From NCBI GenBank assembly GCA_030054175.1, contig JASGCM010000006.1:62001-126000 (forward strand): DNA of 64,000 nt, given 5' to 3'. Source of the DNA: Alphaproteobacteria bacterium. GTDB taxonomy: Bacteria > Pseudomonadota > Gammaproteobacteria > Burkholderiales > Burkholderiaceae_C. Shown piece by piece: positions 46,587 through 56,008 of this stretch. Numbering within the stretch: position 1 is the stretch's first letter; each line of letters starts with the position of its first letter. Made by a program: the position numbers and the translations under genes. Under the pieces are notes generated by a model, which made no database searches, was not told the DNA's origin, and was given only the letters and a program-made list of their open reading frames with translations.

Positions 46587-47768
46587 ATGAAAACAAACCT
46601 TCGTCTGCTGGCCACCAGCCTGATCATTCTTGCCGCTGGCTTTGCACAAGCTCAGGGCAAAGACATCAAAATCGCCCACATTTACAGCAAGACAGGACCG
46701 CTCGAGGCCTATGGCAAACAAACCCAGGTCGGCTTGCTGATGGGTCTTGAATATGCCACCGGTGGCACCATGCAGATTGCCGGGCGCAAGATTGTCGTGC
46801 TGGAAAAAGACGATCAGGGCAAGCCCGATGTGGGCAAGAACCTCTTGGCCGCTGCCTATGGTGATGACAAGGTCGACTTGGCGGTGGGCCCAACCGCCTC
46901 CCCGGTGGCTTTGGCCATGTTACCCGTTGCCGAAGAGTACAAAAAGATTTTGCTGGTCGAGCCCGCCGTGGCCGACTCGATCACGGGTGACAAGTGGAAC
47001 AAGTACATCTTCCGCACTGGGCGCAACAGCAGCCAAGACGCCATCTCCAATGCCGTTGCACTCGACAAGGAAGGCATCAGCATCGTGACCATGGCGCAAG
47101 ACTCCGCCTTTGGGCGTGATGGTGTCAAAGCCTTCCGCGAAGCCTTGAAAAAAGCCCGATTGGTCCACGAGGAATACCTGCCCCCGGCCACCACCGATTT
47201 CACCGCTGGTGCACAGCGCATGATCGACAAGCTCAAAGACCAACCGGGTCGCAAAGTCATCTTCATCATTTGGGCCGGCGGCAATCCTTTCAAGATCGCC
47301 GACTTGGATCTAAAGCGGTACGGCATCGAAATCGCGACTGGGGGGAATATCCTTCCTGCGATGGTTGCCTACAAGCAGTTCCCTGGCATGGAAGGAGCCG
47401 CCTACTATTACTTTGGCATCCCCAAGAACCCGGTCAACGAAGCCCTGGTCTCCATGCACTACCGCCAGTACAAGACCCCGCCCGACTTTTTCACAGCCGG
47501 TGGTTTCTCGGCCGCCATGGCTTTGGTCTCCGCCTTGAAAAAAACCAATGGTGATACCACCACCAACAAGCTGATCGGCGCCATGGAGGGCATGAGCTTC
47601 GATACCCCCAAGGGCATAATGACTTTCCGCAAGGAAGACCATCAGGCCATGCAAAGCATGTACCACTTCAAGATCAAGGTCGATCCTGCTTTCAACTGGG
47701 GCGTACCTGAGTTGGTGCGCGAAATCAAACCCGAAGAAATGAACGTTCCGATTCGCAACCAGCGCTGA
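46587..47768 (+). CDS. ABC transporter substrate-binding protein, branched-chain amino acid type
   Basis: A 393-residue periplasmic binding protein of the LivJ/LivK (type I, leucine-binding) fold. A signal peptide MKTNLRLLATSLIILAAGFAQAQ is followed by IKIAHIYSKTGPLEAYGKQTQ, in part, the ligand-domain start of the family. It contains FRTGRNSSQDAIS and an ATTDFTAGAQRMID segment. It probably delivers a branched-chain amino acid or a related amphipathic acid to the LivGFHM complex encoded next. A clear AAGGAG ribosome site precedes the ATG. Confidence 0.92.
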   Translation: MKTNLRLLATSLIILAAGFAQAQGKDIKIAHIYSKTGPLEAYGKQTQVGLLMGLEYATGGTMQIAGRKIVVLEKDDQGKPDVGKNLLAAAYGDDKVDLAVGPTASPVALAMLPVAEEYKKILLVEPAVADSITGDKWNKYIFRTGRNSSQDAISNAVALDKEGISIVTMAQDSAFGRDGVKAFREALKKARLVHEEYLPPATTDFTAGAQRMIDKLKDQPGRKVIFIIWAGGNPFKIADLDLKRYGIEIATGGNILPAMVAYKQFPGMEGAAYYYFGIPKNPVNEALVSMHYRQYKTPPDFFTAGGFSAAMALVSALKKTNGDTTTNKLIGAMEGMSFDTPKGIMTFRKEDHQAMQSMYHFKIKVDPAFNWGVPELVREIKPEEMNVPIRNQR

Positions 47769-47806
47769 ATCGAAGGCCATCATTCCGTCACTGAGAACCC
47801 CAAGCC

Positions 47807-48565
47807 ATGCTCGAGACCCAGGACCTGGGGGTGCGTTTTGGCGGCCATGTGGCTGTCAACTGCGTCAGTTGTCGGTTTCATCCGGGTACCCTGACGGCCA
47901 TTGTCGGCCCCAACGGCGCCGGCAAGACAACTTACTTCAATCTCATCTCCGGACAAATCCCGGCCCTTCAAGGCCGTGTGCTGCTCGATGGCCTAGACCT
48001 TTCTGCGTGGCCCGCTTCGCGCCGAACTCGCGCCGGTTTGGGGCGCGCTTTTCAATTGACCCAATTGTTCCCCCGTCTGAGCGTGTTGGAGAACGTGCGA
48101 CTGGCGGTTCAGGCGACCCGATCCGGAGCGCATTGGCGCGGACTGAATCCCCACAGCACCCGGTCTGATCATCCCGATTTGCGCGATCGTGCCTTGCAAC
48201 TGCTCGAATCGGTCGGCATGTCAAATCAGGCGATGTCATGGGTTGCCAGCTTGCCCCATGGCGATCAACGCAAACTCGAGGTGGCCATGCTGATGGCGCT
48301 CGAACCGCGCGTCTACATGTTTGATGAACCGACTGCTGGCATGAGCCATGACGAAGCGCCGGTCATTCTCAACCTGATTCGGCAGATCAAGCAAGATCCG
48401 CAGGCCATCGTTTTATTGGTCGAGCACAAAATGGACGTCGTGCGCGAATTGGCCGACCGCATCATCGTTTTGCACAACGGTGAATTGGTCGCCGATGGTC
48501 ACCCCGGCGACGTGATTGCCTCTGCTGTGGTTCAGCAGGCCTACTTGGGCAAGGGCGACGCATGA
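47807..48565 (+). CDS. livG: ABC transporter ATP-binding protein LivG
   Basis: A 252-residue ATPase of the LivG group. Walker A is VGPNGAGKTTYFNLI, with the LivG-type inserted region (GLGRAFQLTQLFPRLSVLENV). The signature is degenerate (SLPHGDQRKLEVAMLMALEP in place of LSGGQ), Walker B is VYMFDEPTAGM, and the H-loop LLVEHKMDVV. The SLPHGDQ signature is close to the form seen in many LivG proteins (LSYGxQR). It follows the binding-protein gene and overlaps livF by four bases (ATGA). Confidence 0.93.
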   Translation: MLETQDLGVRFGGHVAVNCVSCRFHPGTLTAIVGPNGAGKTTYFNLISGQIPALQGRVLLDGLDLSAWPASRRTRAGLGRAFQLTQLFPRLSVLENVRLAVQATRSGAHWRGLNPHSTRSDHPDLRDRALQLLESVGMSNQAMSWVASLPHGDQRKLEVAMLMALEPRVYMFDEPTAGMSHDEAPVILNLIRQIKQDPQAIVLLVEHKMDVVRELADRIIVLHNGELVADGHPGDVIASAVVQQAYLGKGDA

Positions 48566-49287
48566 GCGATTCATTGTTGTGTTTGCAGGGCGTGCACACC
48601 CACATCGGTGCTTATCACATTTTGCATGGCGTCGATTTAAAGGTGCCACGCGGTCAACTCACCCTGTTGCTGGGGCGAAATGGCGCCGGCAAAACCACCA
48701 CTTTGCGCACCATCATGGGTTTGTGGCGCGCTTCGGCTGGTCGCATCGAGTTTCGGGGTCAGGACATCACGCGGACCCCCACCCCCGAAATTGCGCGTAT
48801 GAACCTCGCCTACGTGCCAGAAAACATGGGCATCTTCCCTGATTTGAGCGTGAGCGAAAACATGTTGCTGGCCGCACGATCGGCGGCTCGGTCAGAGCAC
48901 ATCGACCCGGACCGGCTGGAACATATTTTCCAGATGTTTCCGGCCGTCAAGCAGTTTTGGAAGCATCCTGCTGGAAAGCTCTCTGGCGGGCAAAAACAGA
49001 TGGTGGCAGTGGCTCGCGCCATCGTTGAGCCGCGCGATTTGCTCATCGTCGATGAGCCCAGCAAGGGCTTGGCACCGGCCATCATCGACAACATGATCGA
49101 AGCCTTCGCGCGCCTCAAGCAATCAGGGGTGACGATTTTGCTGGTAGAGCAAAACATGGGGTTCGCCCGCCGCTTGGGCGACCATGTGGCAGTCATGGAT
49201 CAGGGGCGGGTGGTTCATGCCAGCGACATGGCTTTGTGGCTGGAGCGGCCTGAGTTGCAACAACGATGGTTGGGGTTGAACCTATGA
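48562..49287 (+). CDS. livF: ABC transporter ATP-binding protein LivF
   Basis: A 241-residue ATPase of the LivF group with Walker A LLGRNGAGKTTTLRTIMG, signature KLSGGQKQMVAVARAI, Walker B DLLIVDEPSKGLAPAI and H-loop ILLVEQNMGFA. AYVPENMGIFPDLSVSENM is the usual LivF middle region. It overlaps livG upstream and livH downstream, each by ATGA, so the four transporter genes are translated in tandem. Confidence 0.94.
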   Translation: MSDSLLCLQGVHTHIGAYHILHGVDLKVPRGQLTLLLGRNGAGKTTTLRTIMGLWRASAGRIEFRGQDITRTPTPEIARMNLAYVPENMGIFPDLSVSENMLLAARSAARSEHIDPDRLEHIFQMFPAVKQFWKHPAGKLSGGQKQMVAVARAIVEPRDLLIVDEPSKGLAPAIIDNMIEAFARLKQSGVTILLVEQNMGFARRLGDHVAVMDQGRVVHASDMALWLERPELQQRWLGLNL

Positions 49288-50276
49288 AGAGCACCTGGTG
49301 GCAAGACCTCGACACCAGACCCTTGTGGCTGGTGCCTGCTCTGGCTCTGTTCGCCTGGCCTTGGGTGGGCTCTGGCAGCACCTGGGTCACACTCACCTTG
49401 GCTGGCTTGGCCATGGGCATGATCATCTTCATCATGGCCAGTGGTTTGACCTGGGTCTTTGGTCTGATGGACGTGCTGAACTTTGGGCATGGTCTGTTCA
49501 TCGCGCTGGGTGCTTTTGTTGCCACTACTGTCCTTGGCGCCATGACCGATTGGACCAGTCTGCCTCAGTGGGGTCCCAACCTGGCTGCCATCGGGCTGGC
49601 CATGCTGGCGGCCATGACACTGGCCGCTTTATTGGGTTGGGCTTTCGAGCGCGTCATCGTGCGTCCGGTTTATGGTCAGCACCTCAAGCAAATTCTCATC
49701 ACCATGGGGGGCATGATCATGGGAGAAGAGCTGATCAAGGTGGTTTGGGGACCTTTGCAAATCGCTTTGCCTTTGCCCGAAGCGTTGCGTGGCGTTGTCA
49801 ACCTGGGGGATGCCGCACTGGAAAAGTACCGGGTATTGGCGGTCGGGGTGGGGCTGCTGGTCGTTGCTTCGCAAATGTGGGTGCTCACTCGCACCAAGGT
49901 GGGCTTACTGGTTAGGGCTGGTGTCCATGATCGCGAAATGGTTGAGTCTTTGGGGTACCGAATCAGCCACCTCTTCATTGGCGTTTTCGTGGTGGGCAAC
50001 ATGCTGGCCGCTTTGGGAGGCGTGATGTGGGGCCTGTACCAGCAAAGCGTCATTCCGCAGATTGGCGCACAAGTCAATGTGCTCATCTTCATCGTCATCA
50101 TCATGGGAGGCTTGGGCTCTACCGGTGGCGCACTGATCGGCGCCTTGTTGGTGGGGCTCATGGCCAACTACACCGGCTACCTGGCGCCAAAGCTGGCGCT
50201 GTTTTCCAACATTGCCCTGATGGTGGCGGTTTTGCTGTGGCGCCCACAAGGGGTCTACCCGGTCGTCAATCGCTAA
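49284..50276 (+). CDS. livH: ABC transporter permease LivH
   Basis: A 330-residue inner-membrane permease of the LivH group with about eight to nine hydrophobic helices. FGLMDVLNFGHGLFIALGAF is the LivH signature, followed by the EAA-like cytoplasmic loop AGVHDREMVESLGYRISHLFIG (split) and the C-terminal VLIFIVIIMGGLGSTGGALIGAL (split). The ATG at 49284 overlaps the livF stop. Confidence 0.93.
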   Translation: MKSTWWQDLDTRPLWLVPALALFAWPWVGSGSTWVTLTLAGLAMGMIIFIMASGLTWVFGLMDVLNFGHGLFIALGAFVATTVLGAMTDWTSLPQWGPNLAAIGLAMLAAMTLAALLGWAFERVIVRPVYGQHLKQILITMGGMIMGEELIKVVWGPLQIALPLPEALRGVVNLGDAALEKYRVLAVGVGLLVVASQMWVLTRTKVGLLVRAGVHDREMVESLGYRISHLFIGVFVVGNMLAALGGVMWGLYQQSVIPQIGAQVNVLIFIVIIMGGLGSTGGALIGALLVGLMANYTGYLAPKLALFSNIALMVAVLLWRPQGVYPVVNR

Positions 50277-50289
50277 GACTTTGGCCCCT

Positions 50290-51363
50290 ATGAAGACACT
50301 CAGCCGACTGCTCTCGCACGATCTACCCGCCAGCCGGTGGCTCGCGGCCATGATGATCCTCACCGTCTTGGGATTGGCCTTTGCACCGTTCATTTTTCCC
50401 GGCGTCAAAGCCCTGTCTGTGGCCGCCAAAGCGCTGATCTTCATCGTTCTGGTGGCCAGCTTTGACCTGTTGTTGGGTTACGCCGGCATTGTCAGCTTTG
50501 CCCACACCTTGTTTTTTGGCATGGGGGCTTATGGCATCGCCATGGCATGCAACCATTGGGGGCCGACTTGGAGTGCCATGGGTCTTGGTTTGTTGTTGGC
50601 CTTGGCCTTCAGCTTTGTTCTTTCCTTGGCCATAGGGTTGTTTTCATTGCGCGTGCGCGCCATTTTTTTTGCCATGATCACCTTGGCCGTTGCCGCAGCT
50701 TTTCAGACCCTGGCCTCGCAAATGTCCGAATACACTGGCGGAGAGGACGGCCTGACATTCCGATTGCCGGCCCTGTTGATGCCATCGACCGAGTTCAGCG
50801 ACGACCCCTTTTTGGGTGTCAGCCTAGATGGCAGGCTGCTCAGTTACTACCTTTTGTTCGCCGCCGCCTGCTTGGCCTGGCTGGCCCTGCTCAGGATGGT
50901 CAACTCACCCTTTGGCAGCGTCTTGCAAGCAATCCGCGAAAACGAGTTCCGCGCCGAGGCCATAGGCTATCGGGTTGTTCTGTACCGGACGCTGGCCAGT
51001 GTCATCTCGGCCTTGTTCGCCTGCCTCGCCGGGGCCATGTTGGCCATTTGGTTGCGCTACAACGGCCCGGACACATCGCTCAGTTTCGAGATCATGATGG
51101 ACGTTTTGCTCATCGTCGTCATCGGTGGCATGGGTTCCATGTACGGTGCCGTTATCGGTTCGGTGTTGTTCGTCTTGGCACAAAGCTATTTGCAAGATTT
51201 GTTGCGTGTGGCACACCTGGGCTTTCAAGATTGGCCCTGGCTGGCAGCCTTGTTTTCTCCCGATCGTTGGTTGCTTTGGTTGGGATTGTTGTTCGTGCTG
51301 TCGGTTTACTATTTCCCCAACGGCATCGTTGGCCGACTCAGGCTCTTGTCGGCTCGGCCCTGA
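50290..51363 (+). CDS. livM: ABC transporter permease LivM
   Basis: A 357-residue permease of the LivM group. DLLLGYAGIVSFAHTLFFGMGAY in part is the LivM signature, and the EAA-like loop QAIRENEFRAEAIGYRVVLY precedes the last helices (VVIGGMGSMYGAVIGSVLF). It completes the liv operon in the order binding protein-G-F-H-M. The ATG at 50290 is chosen; a TTG three codons upstream is also in frame. It is convergent with mnmH, 27 bases apart. Confidence 0.93.
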   Translation: MKTLSRLLSHDLPASRWLAAMMILTVLGLAFAPFIFPGVKALSVAAKALIFIVLVASFDLLLGYAGIVSFAHTLFFGMGAYGIAMACNHWGPTWSAMGLGLLLALAFSFVLSLAIGLFSLRVRAIFFAMITLAVAAAFQTLASQMSEYTGGEDGLTFRLPALLMPSTEFSDDPFLGVSLDGRLLSYYLLFAAACLAWLALLRMVNSPFGSVLQAIRENEFRAEAIGYRVVLYRTLASVISALFACLAGAMLAIWLRYNGPDTSLSFEIMMDVLLIVVIGGMGSMYGAVIGSVLFVLAQSYLQDLLRVAHLGFQDWPWLAALFSPDRWLLWLGLLFVLSVYYFPNGIVGRLRLLSARP

Positions 51364-51390
51364 GCCCAGCGCGACGCCAGCCCAGATCCA

Positions 51391-52467
51391 TCAGGTCGAA
51401 ATCAAACCAAGCGCCATTGTGCGCAACCCCGTCGGACTGATGTCATGGATGTGTACAGGCGTGGCCTGTTCGAATTGGCTGTAATTGCGTCGGGTCGACT
51501 GCGCGTAGCCCGGGTCGTAGTGGGTCTCCAACAACTGCCGGACCACTTCGCGGGTCTGTCCTGCGCGCGCCGCAGCGCACCAGCCATCAACCACGTCGCG
51601 GCCGCGCAAGTCGATCAAAGTCTGCATGCGAGAGCAAAAAAACTCTGAGTCTTCCACAAAGAAAGGATAGTCTTGCATCAGCAATTCCACGCGCAGTTCA
51701 GTGCTGACTTCCACCCGCAAGCAGGGGCTGGCGCGCATGGCCAGCATCAACGGTTCAGGGATGCTGACATTGCCGACCTTGCGACTTTCGCTCTCAACGA
51801 AGACCTCGAGATGTGGATCCAGACGACCCAGGGCTTCCCACAGCAAAGAGTCGAATTTTTTCTGGCTTGGCTGGCTCTCGCCCGGGATCAGGCCCAGCAC
51901 CGAACTGCGGTGTCGTGCCAAACCCTCCAGGTCGAGTACCTGCGCACCGGCTTCTTGCAAGGCATGCAGCAAGCGTGTTTTACCGCTGCCGGTCGGACCA
52001 CAAATGACCCGCCAACGAATCGGGGCCACCCTTTGGGGCAAGGACTCCACCAGGGTTTTGCGAAAAGCCTTGTAGCCACCCTCAATCAACGTCACCTGAA
52101 ATCCGATCTGGCTGAGTATGTGCGCCAGCGAACCGCTGCGTTTGCCCCCGCGCCAGCAATACACCAGTGGTCGCCAGGCCTTGCTCAGGCCCAGCACATG
52201 GGTGCGAATGTGAATAGAGACATTGGCGGCGACCAGCGCAGCACCGATCTTTTGCGCCTCAAATGCCCCTTGTTGCTTGTACAGCGTGCCTACCAGCACC
52301 CTTTCCTCGTTGTTCAAGGACGGCCAGTTGATCGCGCCGGGCAGGCAATCCAACGCATATTCCCCCTCGCTTCGGGCATCGATCACGGCGGAAAAGCCTT
52401 GCGGATGATCGGGGGGCAAGGACAAACGTTGAGCGGCTTGGGCCGCAGGGATGGTGGTCAGGCTCAC
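51391..52467 (-). CDS. mnmH: tRNA 2-selenouridine synthase (SelU/MnmH)
   Basis: A 358-residue enzyme that converts 2-thiouridine to 2-selenouridine at the wobble position of some tRNAs. The N-terminal rhodanese domain carries the essential Cys in VYCWRGGKRSGSLAHIL. The C-terminal P-loop domain has ICGPTGSGKTRLLHAL. The selenium donor enzyme SelD is not in the window. The start overlaps the tesA stop by ATGA, so it is translated after tesA. Confidence 0.94.
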   Translation of the reverse strand: MSLTTIPAAQAAQRLSLPPDHPQGFSAVIDARSEGEYALDCLPGAINWPSLNNEERVLVGTLYKQQGAFEAQKIGAALVAANVSIHIRTHVLGLSKAWRPLVYCWRGGKRSGSLAHILSQIGFQVTLIEGGYKAFRKTLVESLPQRVAPIRWRVICGPTGSGKTRLLHALQEAGAQVLDLEGLARHRSSVLGLIPGESQPSQKKFDSLLWEALGRLDPHLEVFVESESRKVGNVSIPEPLMLAMRASPCLRVEVSTELRVELLMQDYPFFVEDSEFFCSRMQTLIDLRGRDVVDGWCAAARAGQTREVVRQLLETHYDPGYAQSTRRNYSQFEQATPVHIHDISPTGLRTMALGLIST

Positions 52468-53090
52468 AGCAATTTCTTCAGTTCAGGCCAGACATTGTCC
52501 AACAAACGAGGTTGAGCTTGGGCATTCGGGTGGATGCGGTCGGCTTGAAACCACTGGTGAATCTCGGCGCCCTCGGTCAGACCTTGTAAAAAGAATGGGA
52601 CCCGACGCACCTGGTTCTTTTGCGCCAACTGAGCGAACATGTCGCTGAACTGTCGACTGTAATCGGGGCCATAGTTGGGGGGCACTTGCATGCCCAACAG
52701 CAACACCCGGGCACCAGACTGCTGGCTGGCGCTGATCATGGCTTGCAGATTTTGTCGGGTGGAGTCCAGCGAAAGACCTCGCAGTGCGTCGTTGCCGCCT
52801 AGTTCGATCACCACCACAGCGGGTTGGTGTGCTTTCAACAAAGCACCCAAGCGAGATTTGCCACCGGCCGTGGTCTCTCCGCTGATGCTGGCATTGACCA
52901 CTTGCCAGCCCCGGTTTTCTGCGGCCAAGCGCTGCTCCAGCAGCGCCACCCAGCCACTGCCACGGGATAGCCCGTATTCGGCGCTCAGCGAATCGCCCAG
53001 CACCAACAGACGTTGGATCGATGAGGCCAATAATGCGGTCGGCACACCGGCCATCACAGTCAGGGTAAAGTGGCGTCTGTTCAAAGCCAT
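52464..53090 (-). CDS. tesA: TesA-type SGNH esterase/thioesterase
   Basis: A 208-residue periplasmic SGNH hydrolase (arylesterase/thioesterase I/lysophospholipase L1 type). The nucleophile Ser is in LLVLGDSLSAEYG, the oxyanion Gly/Asn in INGE-like SISGETTAGG and ELGGNDALRG, and the Asp-His pair in DRIHPNAQAQ. The N-terminus NRRHFTLTVMAG looks like a Tat or general export signal. The ATG at 53090 is the likely start; 53099 is possible. It is divergent from the ABC ATPase gene with only about seven bases between starts, so its promoter must lie inside that gene. Confidence 0.92.
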   Translation of the reverse strand: MALNRRHFTLTVMAGVPTALLASSIQRLLVLGDSLSAEYGLSRGSGWVALLEQRLAAENRGWQVVNASISGETTAGGKSRLGALLKAHQPAVVVIELGGNDALRGLSLDSTRQNLQAMISASQQSGARVLLLGMQVPPNYGPDYSRQFSDMFAQLAQKNQVRRVPFFLQGLTEGAEIHQWFQADRIHPNAQAQPRLLDNVWPELKKLL

Positions 53091-53097
53091 AGCCCCC

Positions 53098-53769
53098 ATG
53101 TCAACCCCTTTACTTGTCGTTTCGCATTTACACAAATCGGTGAGCGACGCCACCGGCTCGCTTGATATTCTCCGTGATATCGATTTCACCGTGGCAGCGG
53201 GTGAAACTTTGGCGATTGTCGGTAGTTCGGGGTCGGGCAAAAGCACTCTGCTCTCGCTCATGGCAGGACTCGATGTCCCCACCAGCGGCCAGATCAGACT
53301 GCTGGGCCAAGACCTGTTTGAACTCGACGAAGACCAACGCGCCCGTTTGCGTGGCATCAATATGGGCTTTGTCTTCCAAAGTTTCCAGTTGCTCACCCAC
53401 CTCAATGCCCTGGAAAACGTCATGTTGCCCCTGGAACTTGCCGGTCGACCTCACGCCCGTGCGCAGGCCACAGAGATGTTGCAACGCGTCGGACTGGGTG
53501 AGCGTCTGCGTCACTTCCCTAGAGTGCTCAGCGGTGGCGAGCAACAGCGCGTTGCGCTGGCGCGCGCCTTCGTCATGCGGCCTCCCTTGCTGTTGGCCGA
53601 CGAGCCCACCGGCAGTTTGGATCCGGCCACCGGCGAGCGCGTCATGGACCTGATGCTGAGCCTCAATACCGAGCAGGGCACCACTTTGATCTTGGTCACG
53701 CACGACCCTGCTCTGGCATTGCGCTGCGGGCGTACCCTGCGCATGGAAGCGGGGCGTCTGTTGCATTGA
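53098..53769 (+). CDS. ABC transporter ATP-binding protein, LolD/YbbA type
   Basis: A 223-residue ATPase of the MacB/LolD/YbbA group: Walker A IVGSSGSGKSTLLSLMAG, NMGFVFQSFQLLTHLNALENV in part, signature VLSGGEQQRVALARAF, Walker B LLLADEPTGSLDP and H-loop ILVTHDPAL. In E. coli ybbA lies divergent to tesA and is followed by the permease gene ybbP. Here the divergent tesA is kept but no permease gene follows; rlmB comes next after 28 bases. Its membrane partner is unknown or encoded elsewhere. Confidence 0.9.
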   Translation: MSTPLLVVSHLHKSVSDATGSLDILRDIDFTVAAGETLAIVGSSGSGKSTLLSLMAGLDVPTSGQIRLLGQDLFELDEDQRARLRGINMGFVFQSFQLLTHLNALENVMLPLELAGRPHARAQATEMLQRVGLGERLRHFPRVLSGGEQQRVALARAFVMRPPLLLADEPTGSLDPATGERVMDLMLSLNTEQGTTLILVTHDPALALRCGRTLRMEAGRLLH

Positions 53770-53797
53770 AGTCGTTCCCTGCGCCTACAATGGCCCC

Positions 53798-54544
53798 ATG
53801 GCCACCACCCCCAAGTTTTTGTTCGGATTTCATGCCGTCGGTGTGCGACTCAAGACCGCGCCCCAATCGATTGAAGAAATCTACATCGAGGCCACCCGCC
53901 GCGACGCCCGCATGCGCCAGTTTCTGGAGCGCGCCCGCGAAGCCGGCGTGCGCCTGATCGAGGCCGACGGCCTTCGCCTGGCCCGCATGGCCGGCAACGC
54001 AGGCCACCAGGGCGTGGTCGCCAAAGTCCACCCCCTGACCCAAACCCATTCACTCGACGACTGGCTCGACGGGCTGGCACCTGACACGCGCCCGTTGCTG
54101 CTGGTGCTCGATGGCGTCACCGACCCGCACAACCTGGGTGCCTGCCTGCGCGTGGCCGACGGCGCCGGGGCGCATGCCGTGATCGCCCCCAAAGACCATG
54201 CCGTGGGCATCAACGCCACCGTGGCCAAAGTTGCCAGCGGCGCGGCCGAGACCGTGCCCTACTTCATGGTCACCAACCTGGCGCGCACCCTCAATGAGCT
54301 CAAAGAACGCTCGATCTGGATCATCGGCACCAGCGACGACGCGCCGCGCACCCTGTACCAGACCGACCTCAGCATCCCGTGCGCCCTGGTGCTGGGAGCC
54401 GAAGGCTCGGGCATGCGCCAACTCACCCGCAAGACCTGCGACGAACTCATCAGCATCCCCATGATGGGCGCGGTCGAGAGCCTGAACGTCTCGGTCGCCA
54501 GCGGCATCTGCCTGTACGAGGCCCTGCGCCAGCGCAGCGCCTGA
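53798..54544 (+). CDS. rlmB: 23S rRNA (guanosine(2251)-2'-O)-methyltransferase
   Basis: A 248-residue SpoU-family 2'-O-methyltransferase acting on G2251 of 23S rRNA. The N-terminal RNA-binding domain (FLFGFHAVGVRLKTAPQS) is followed by the knotted catalytic domain with LDGVTDPHNLGACLRVAD, LVLGAEGSGMRQLTRK and IPMMGAVESLNVSVASGI, the three SpoU motifs. The 3' end is nine bases from that of gatB (convergent). Confidence 0.96.
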   Translation: MATTPKFLFGFHAVGVRLKTAPQSIEEIYIEATRRDARMRQFLERAREAGVRLIEADGLRLARMAGNAGHQGVVAKVHPLTQTHSLDDWLDGLAPDTRPLLLVLDGVTDPHNLGACLRVADGAGAHAVIAPKDHAVGINATVAKVASGAAETVPYFMVTNLARTLNELKERSIWIIGTSDDAPRTLYQTDLSIPCALVLGAEGSGMRQLTRKTCDELISIPMMGAVESLNVSVASGICLYEALRQRSA

Positions 54545-54553
54545 ATCAAAGCA

Positions 54554-56008
54554 TCAAAGCTTGGCGCGCAGCAACTCGTTGACCTGTTGCGGGTTGGCCT
54601 TGCCCTTGCTGGCCTTCATCACCTGACCCACCAGCGCGTTAAAGGCCTTGTCTTTGCCCGCCTTGAACTGCGCCACATTGTCCGGGTTGGCGGCGATCAC
54701 CTCGTCGATGATCTTCTCCAGCGCACCGCTGTCGTTCATCTGCTTCAGGCCCTTGGCCTCGATCACCGCATCCACCGACGCACCCTCGCCCGACCACAGC
54801 GCGTCAAACACCTGACGCCCCGCGTTGTTGCTGATGGTGCCGTCGGCAATGCGCCCGATCAGCGCCGCCAGTTGCCCCGCGCTGACCGCCGGTGACTCAA
54901 ACGAGCCTTCGCCGTTGTTCACCCGGCGTGACATCTCGCCCATGACCCAGTTGCTCGCTGGTTTGGCAAGCGTTGCGCCCGCCACCGCCACCACTGACTC
55001 AAAATACGCCGCCATCGCCTTGCTCTGCGTCAGCGTCGTGGCGTCGTACTCGGGCAAACCCAGCTCTTGCACAAAGCGCTCGGCCATGGCGCGCGGCAAC
55101 TCAGGCATCTGGGCGCGCACCTGCTCGACCCATTCGGGGGCGATCACCAGCGGCGGCAGGTCGGGGTCAGGAAAGTAGCGGTAATCGGCCGAATCTTCCT
55201 TGGTGCGCATCGCGCGCGTCTCGCCGGTGTCGGGGTCAAACAGCACCGTGGCCTGCACGATCGGGTGGCCGTCTTCAATTTGCTCAATCTGCCAGCGCAC
55301 CTCATAGTCGATCGCCTGCTGCATGAACTTGAAGCTGTTCAGGTTCTTGATCTCGCGCCGCGTGCCCAGCGGCTGGCCCGGCTTGCGCACCGACACGTTG
55401 GCGTCGCACCTGAACGAGCCCTCTTGCATGTTGCCGTCACAAATCCCGATCCAGGTCACGATCTTGTGCAACTCTTTGGCATACGCCACCGCTTCATCGC
55501 TCGACCTGATGTCCGGCTCGGTCACGATCTCCAAGAGCGGCGTGCCCGCGCGGTTCAAGTCAATGCCGCTCATGCCCACAAAGTCTTCGTGCAGCGACTT
55601 GCCCGCGTCTTCTTCCAGGTGCGCACGCACCAGGCGCACAGTCTTTTTCTCGTCACCCAAATAAAACGACACCTCGCCGCCTTGCACCACCGGGATCTCA
55701 AACTGGCTGATCTGGTAGCCCTTGGGCAAGTCGGGGTAAAAATAATTCTTGCGCTCAAAGACGCTGCGTGGCGCCACATGCGCGCCGATCGCCAGCCCGA
55801 AACGGATGGCACGCTCGACCGCGCCTTTGTTCATCACCGGCAGCGTGCCCGGCAGCGCCAGGTCAACCGCACACGCCTGCGTGTTGGGCTCGGCCCCGAA
55901 CGCGGTCGACGCGCGCGAAAAAATCTTCGACGCCGTCGTCAACTGGGTGTGGGTCTCAAACCCGATCACCACCTCATAGCCCTGGATCAATTTGGTCTGA
56001 TTCATCAT
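54554..56008 (-). CDS. gatB: aspartyl/glutamyl-tRNA amidotransferase subunit B
   Basis: The tRNA-binding and kinase subunit of the GatCAB amidotransferase, which converts misacylated Glu-tRNA(Gln) or Asp-tRNA(Asn) to the correct form. Blocks: [20 protein letters not shown] (split), [48 protein letters not shown] and [19 protein letters not shown] (split). The C-terminal YqeY-like tail domain ends in [13 protein letters not shown]. The ATG at 56008 overlaps the gatA stop (ATGA); an adjacent in-frame ATG at 56005 is equivalent. A longer upstream reading would begin inside the Ala/Gly-rich gatA tail and is rejected. Confidence 0.96.
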   Translation of the reverse strand: MMNQTKLIQGYEVVIGFETHTQLTTASKIFSRASTAFGAEPNTQACAVDLALPGTLPVMNKGAVERAIRFGLAIGAHVAPRSVFERKNYFYPDLPKGYQISQFEIPVVQGGEVSFYLGDEKKTVRLVRAHLEEDAGKSLHEDFVGMSGIDLNRAGTPLLEIVTEPDIRSSDEAVAYAKELHKIVTWIGICDGNMQEGSFRCDANVSVRKPGQPLGTRREIKNLNSFKFMQQAIDYEVRWQIEQIEDGHPIVQATVLFDPDTGETRAMRTKEDSADYRYFPDPDLPPLVIAPEWVEQVRAQMPELPRAMAERFVQELGLPEYDATTLTQSKAMAAYFESVVAVAGATLAKPASNWVMGEMSRRVNNGEGSFESPAVSAGQLAALIGRIADGTISNNAGRQVFDALWSGEGASVDAVIEAKGLKQMNDSGALEKIIDEVIAANPDNVAQFKAGKDKAFNALVGQVMKASKGKANPQQVNELLRAKL

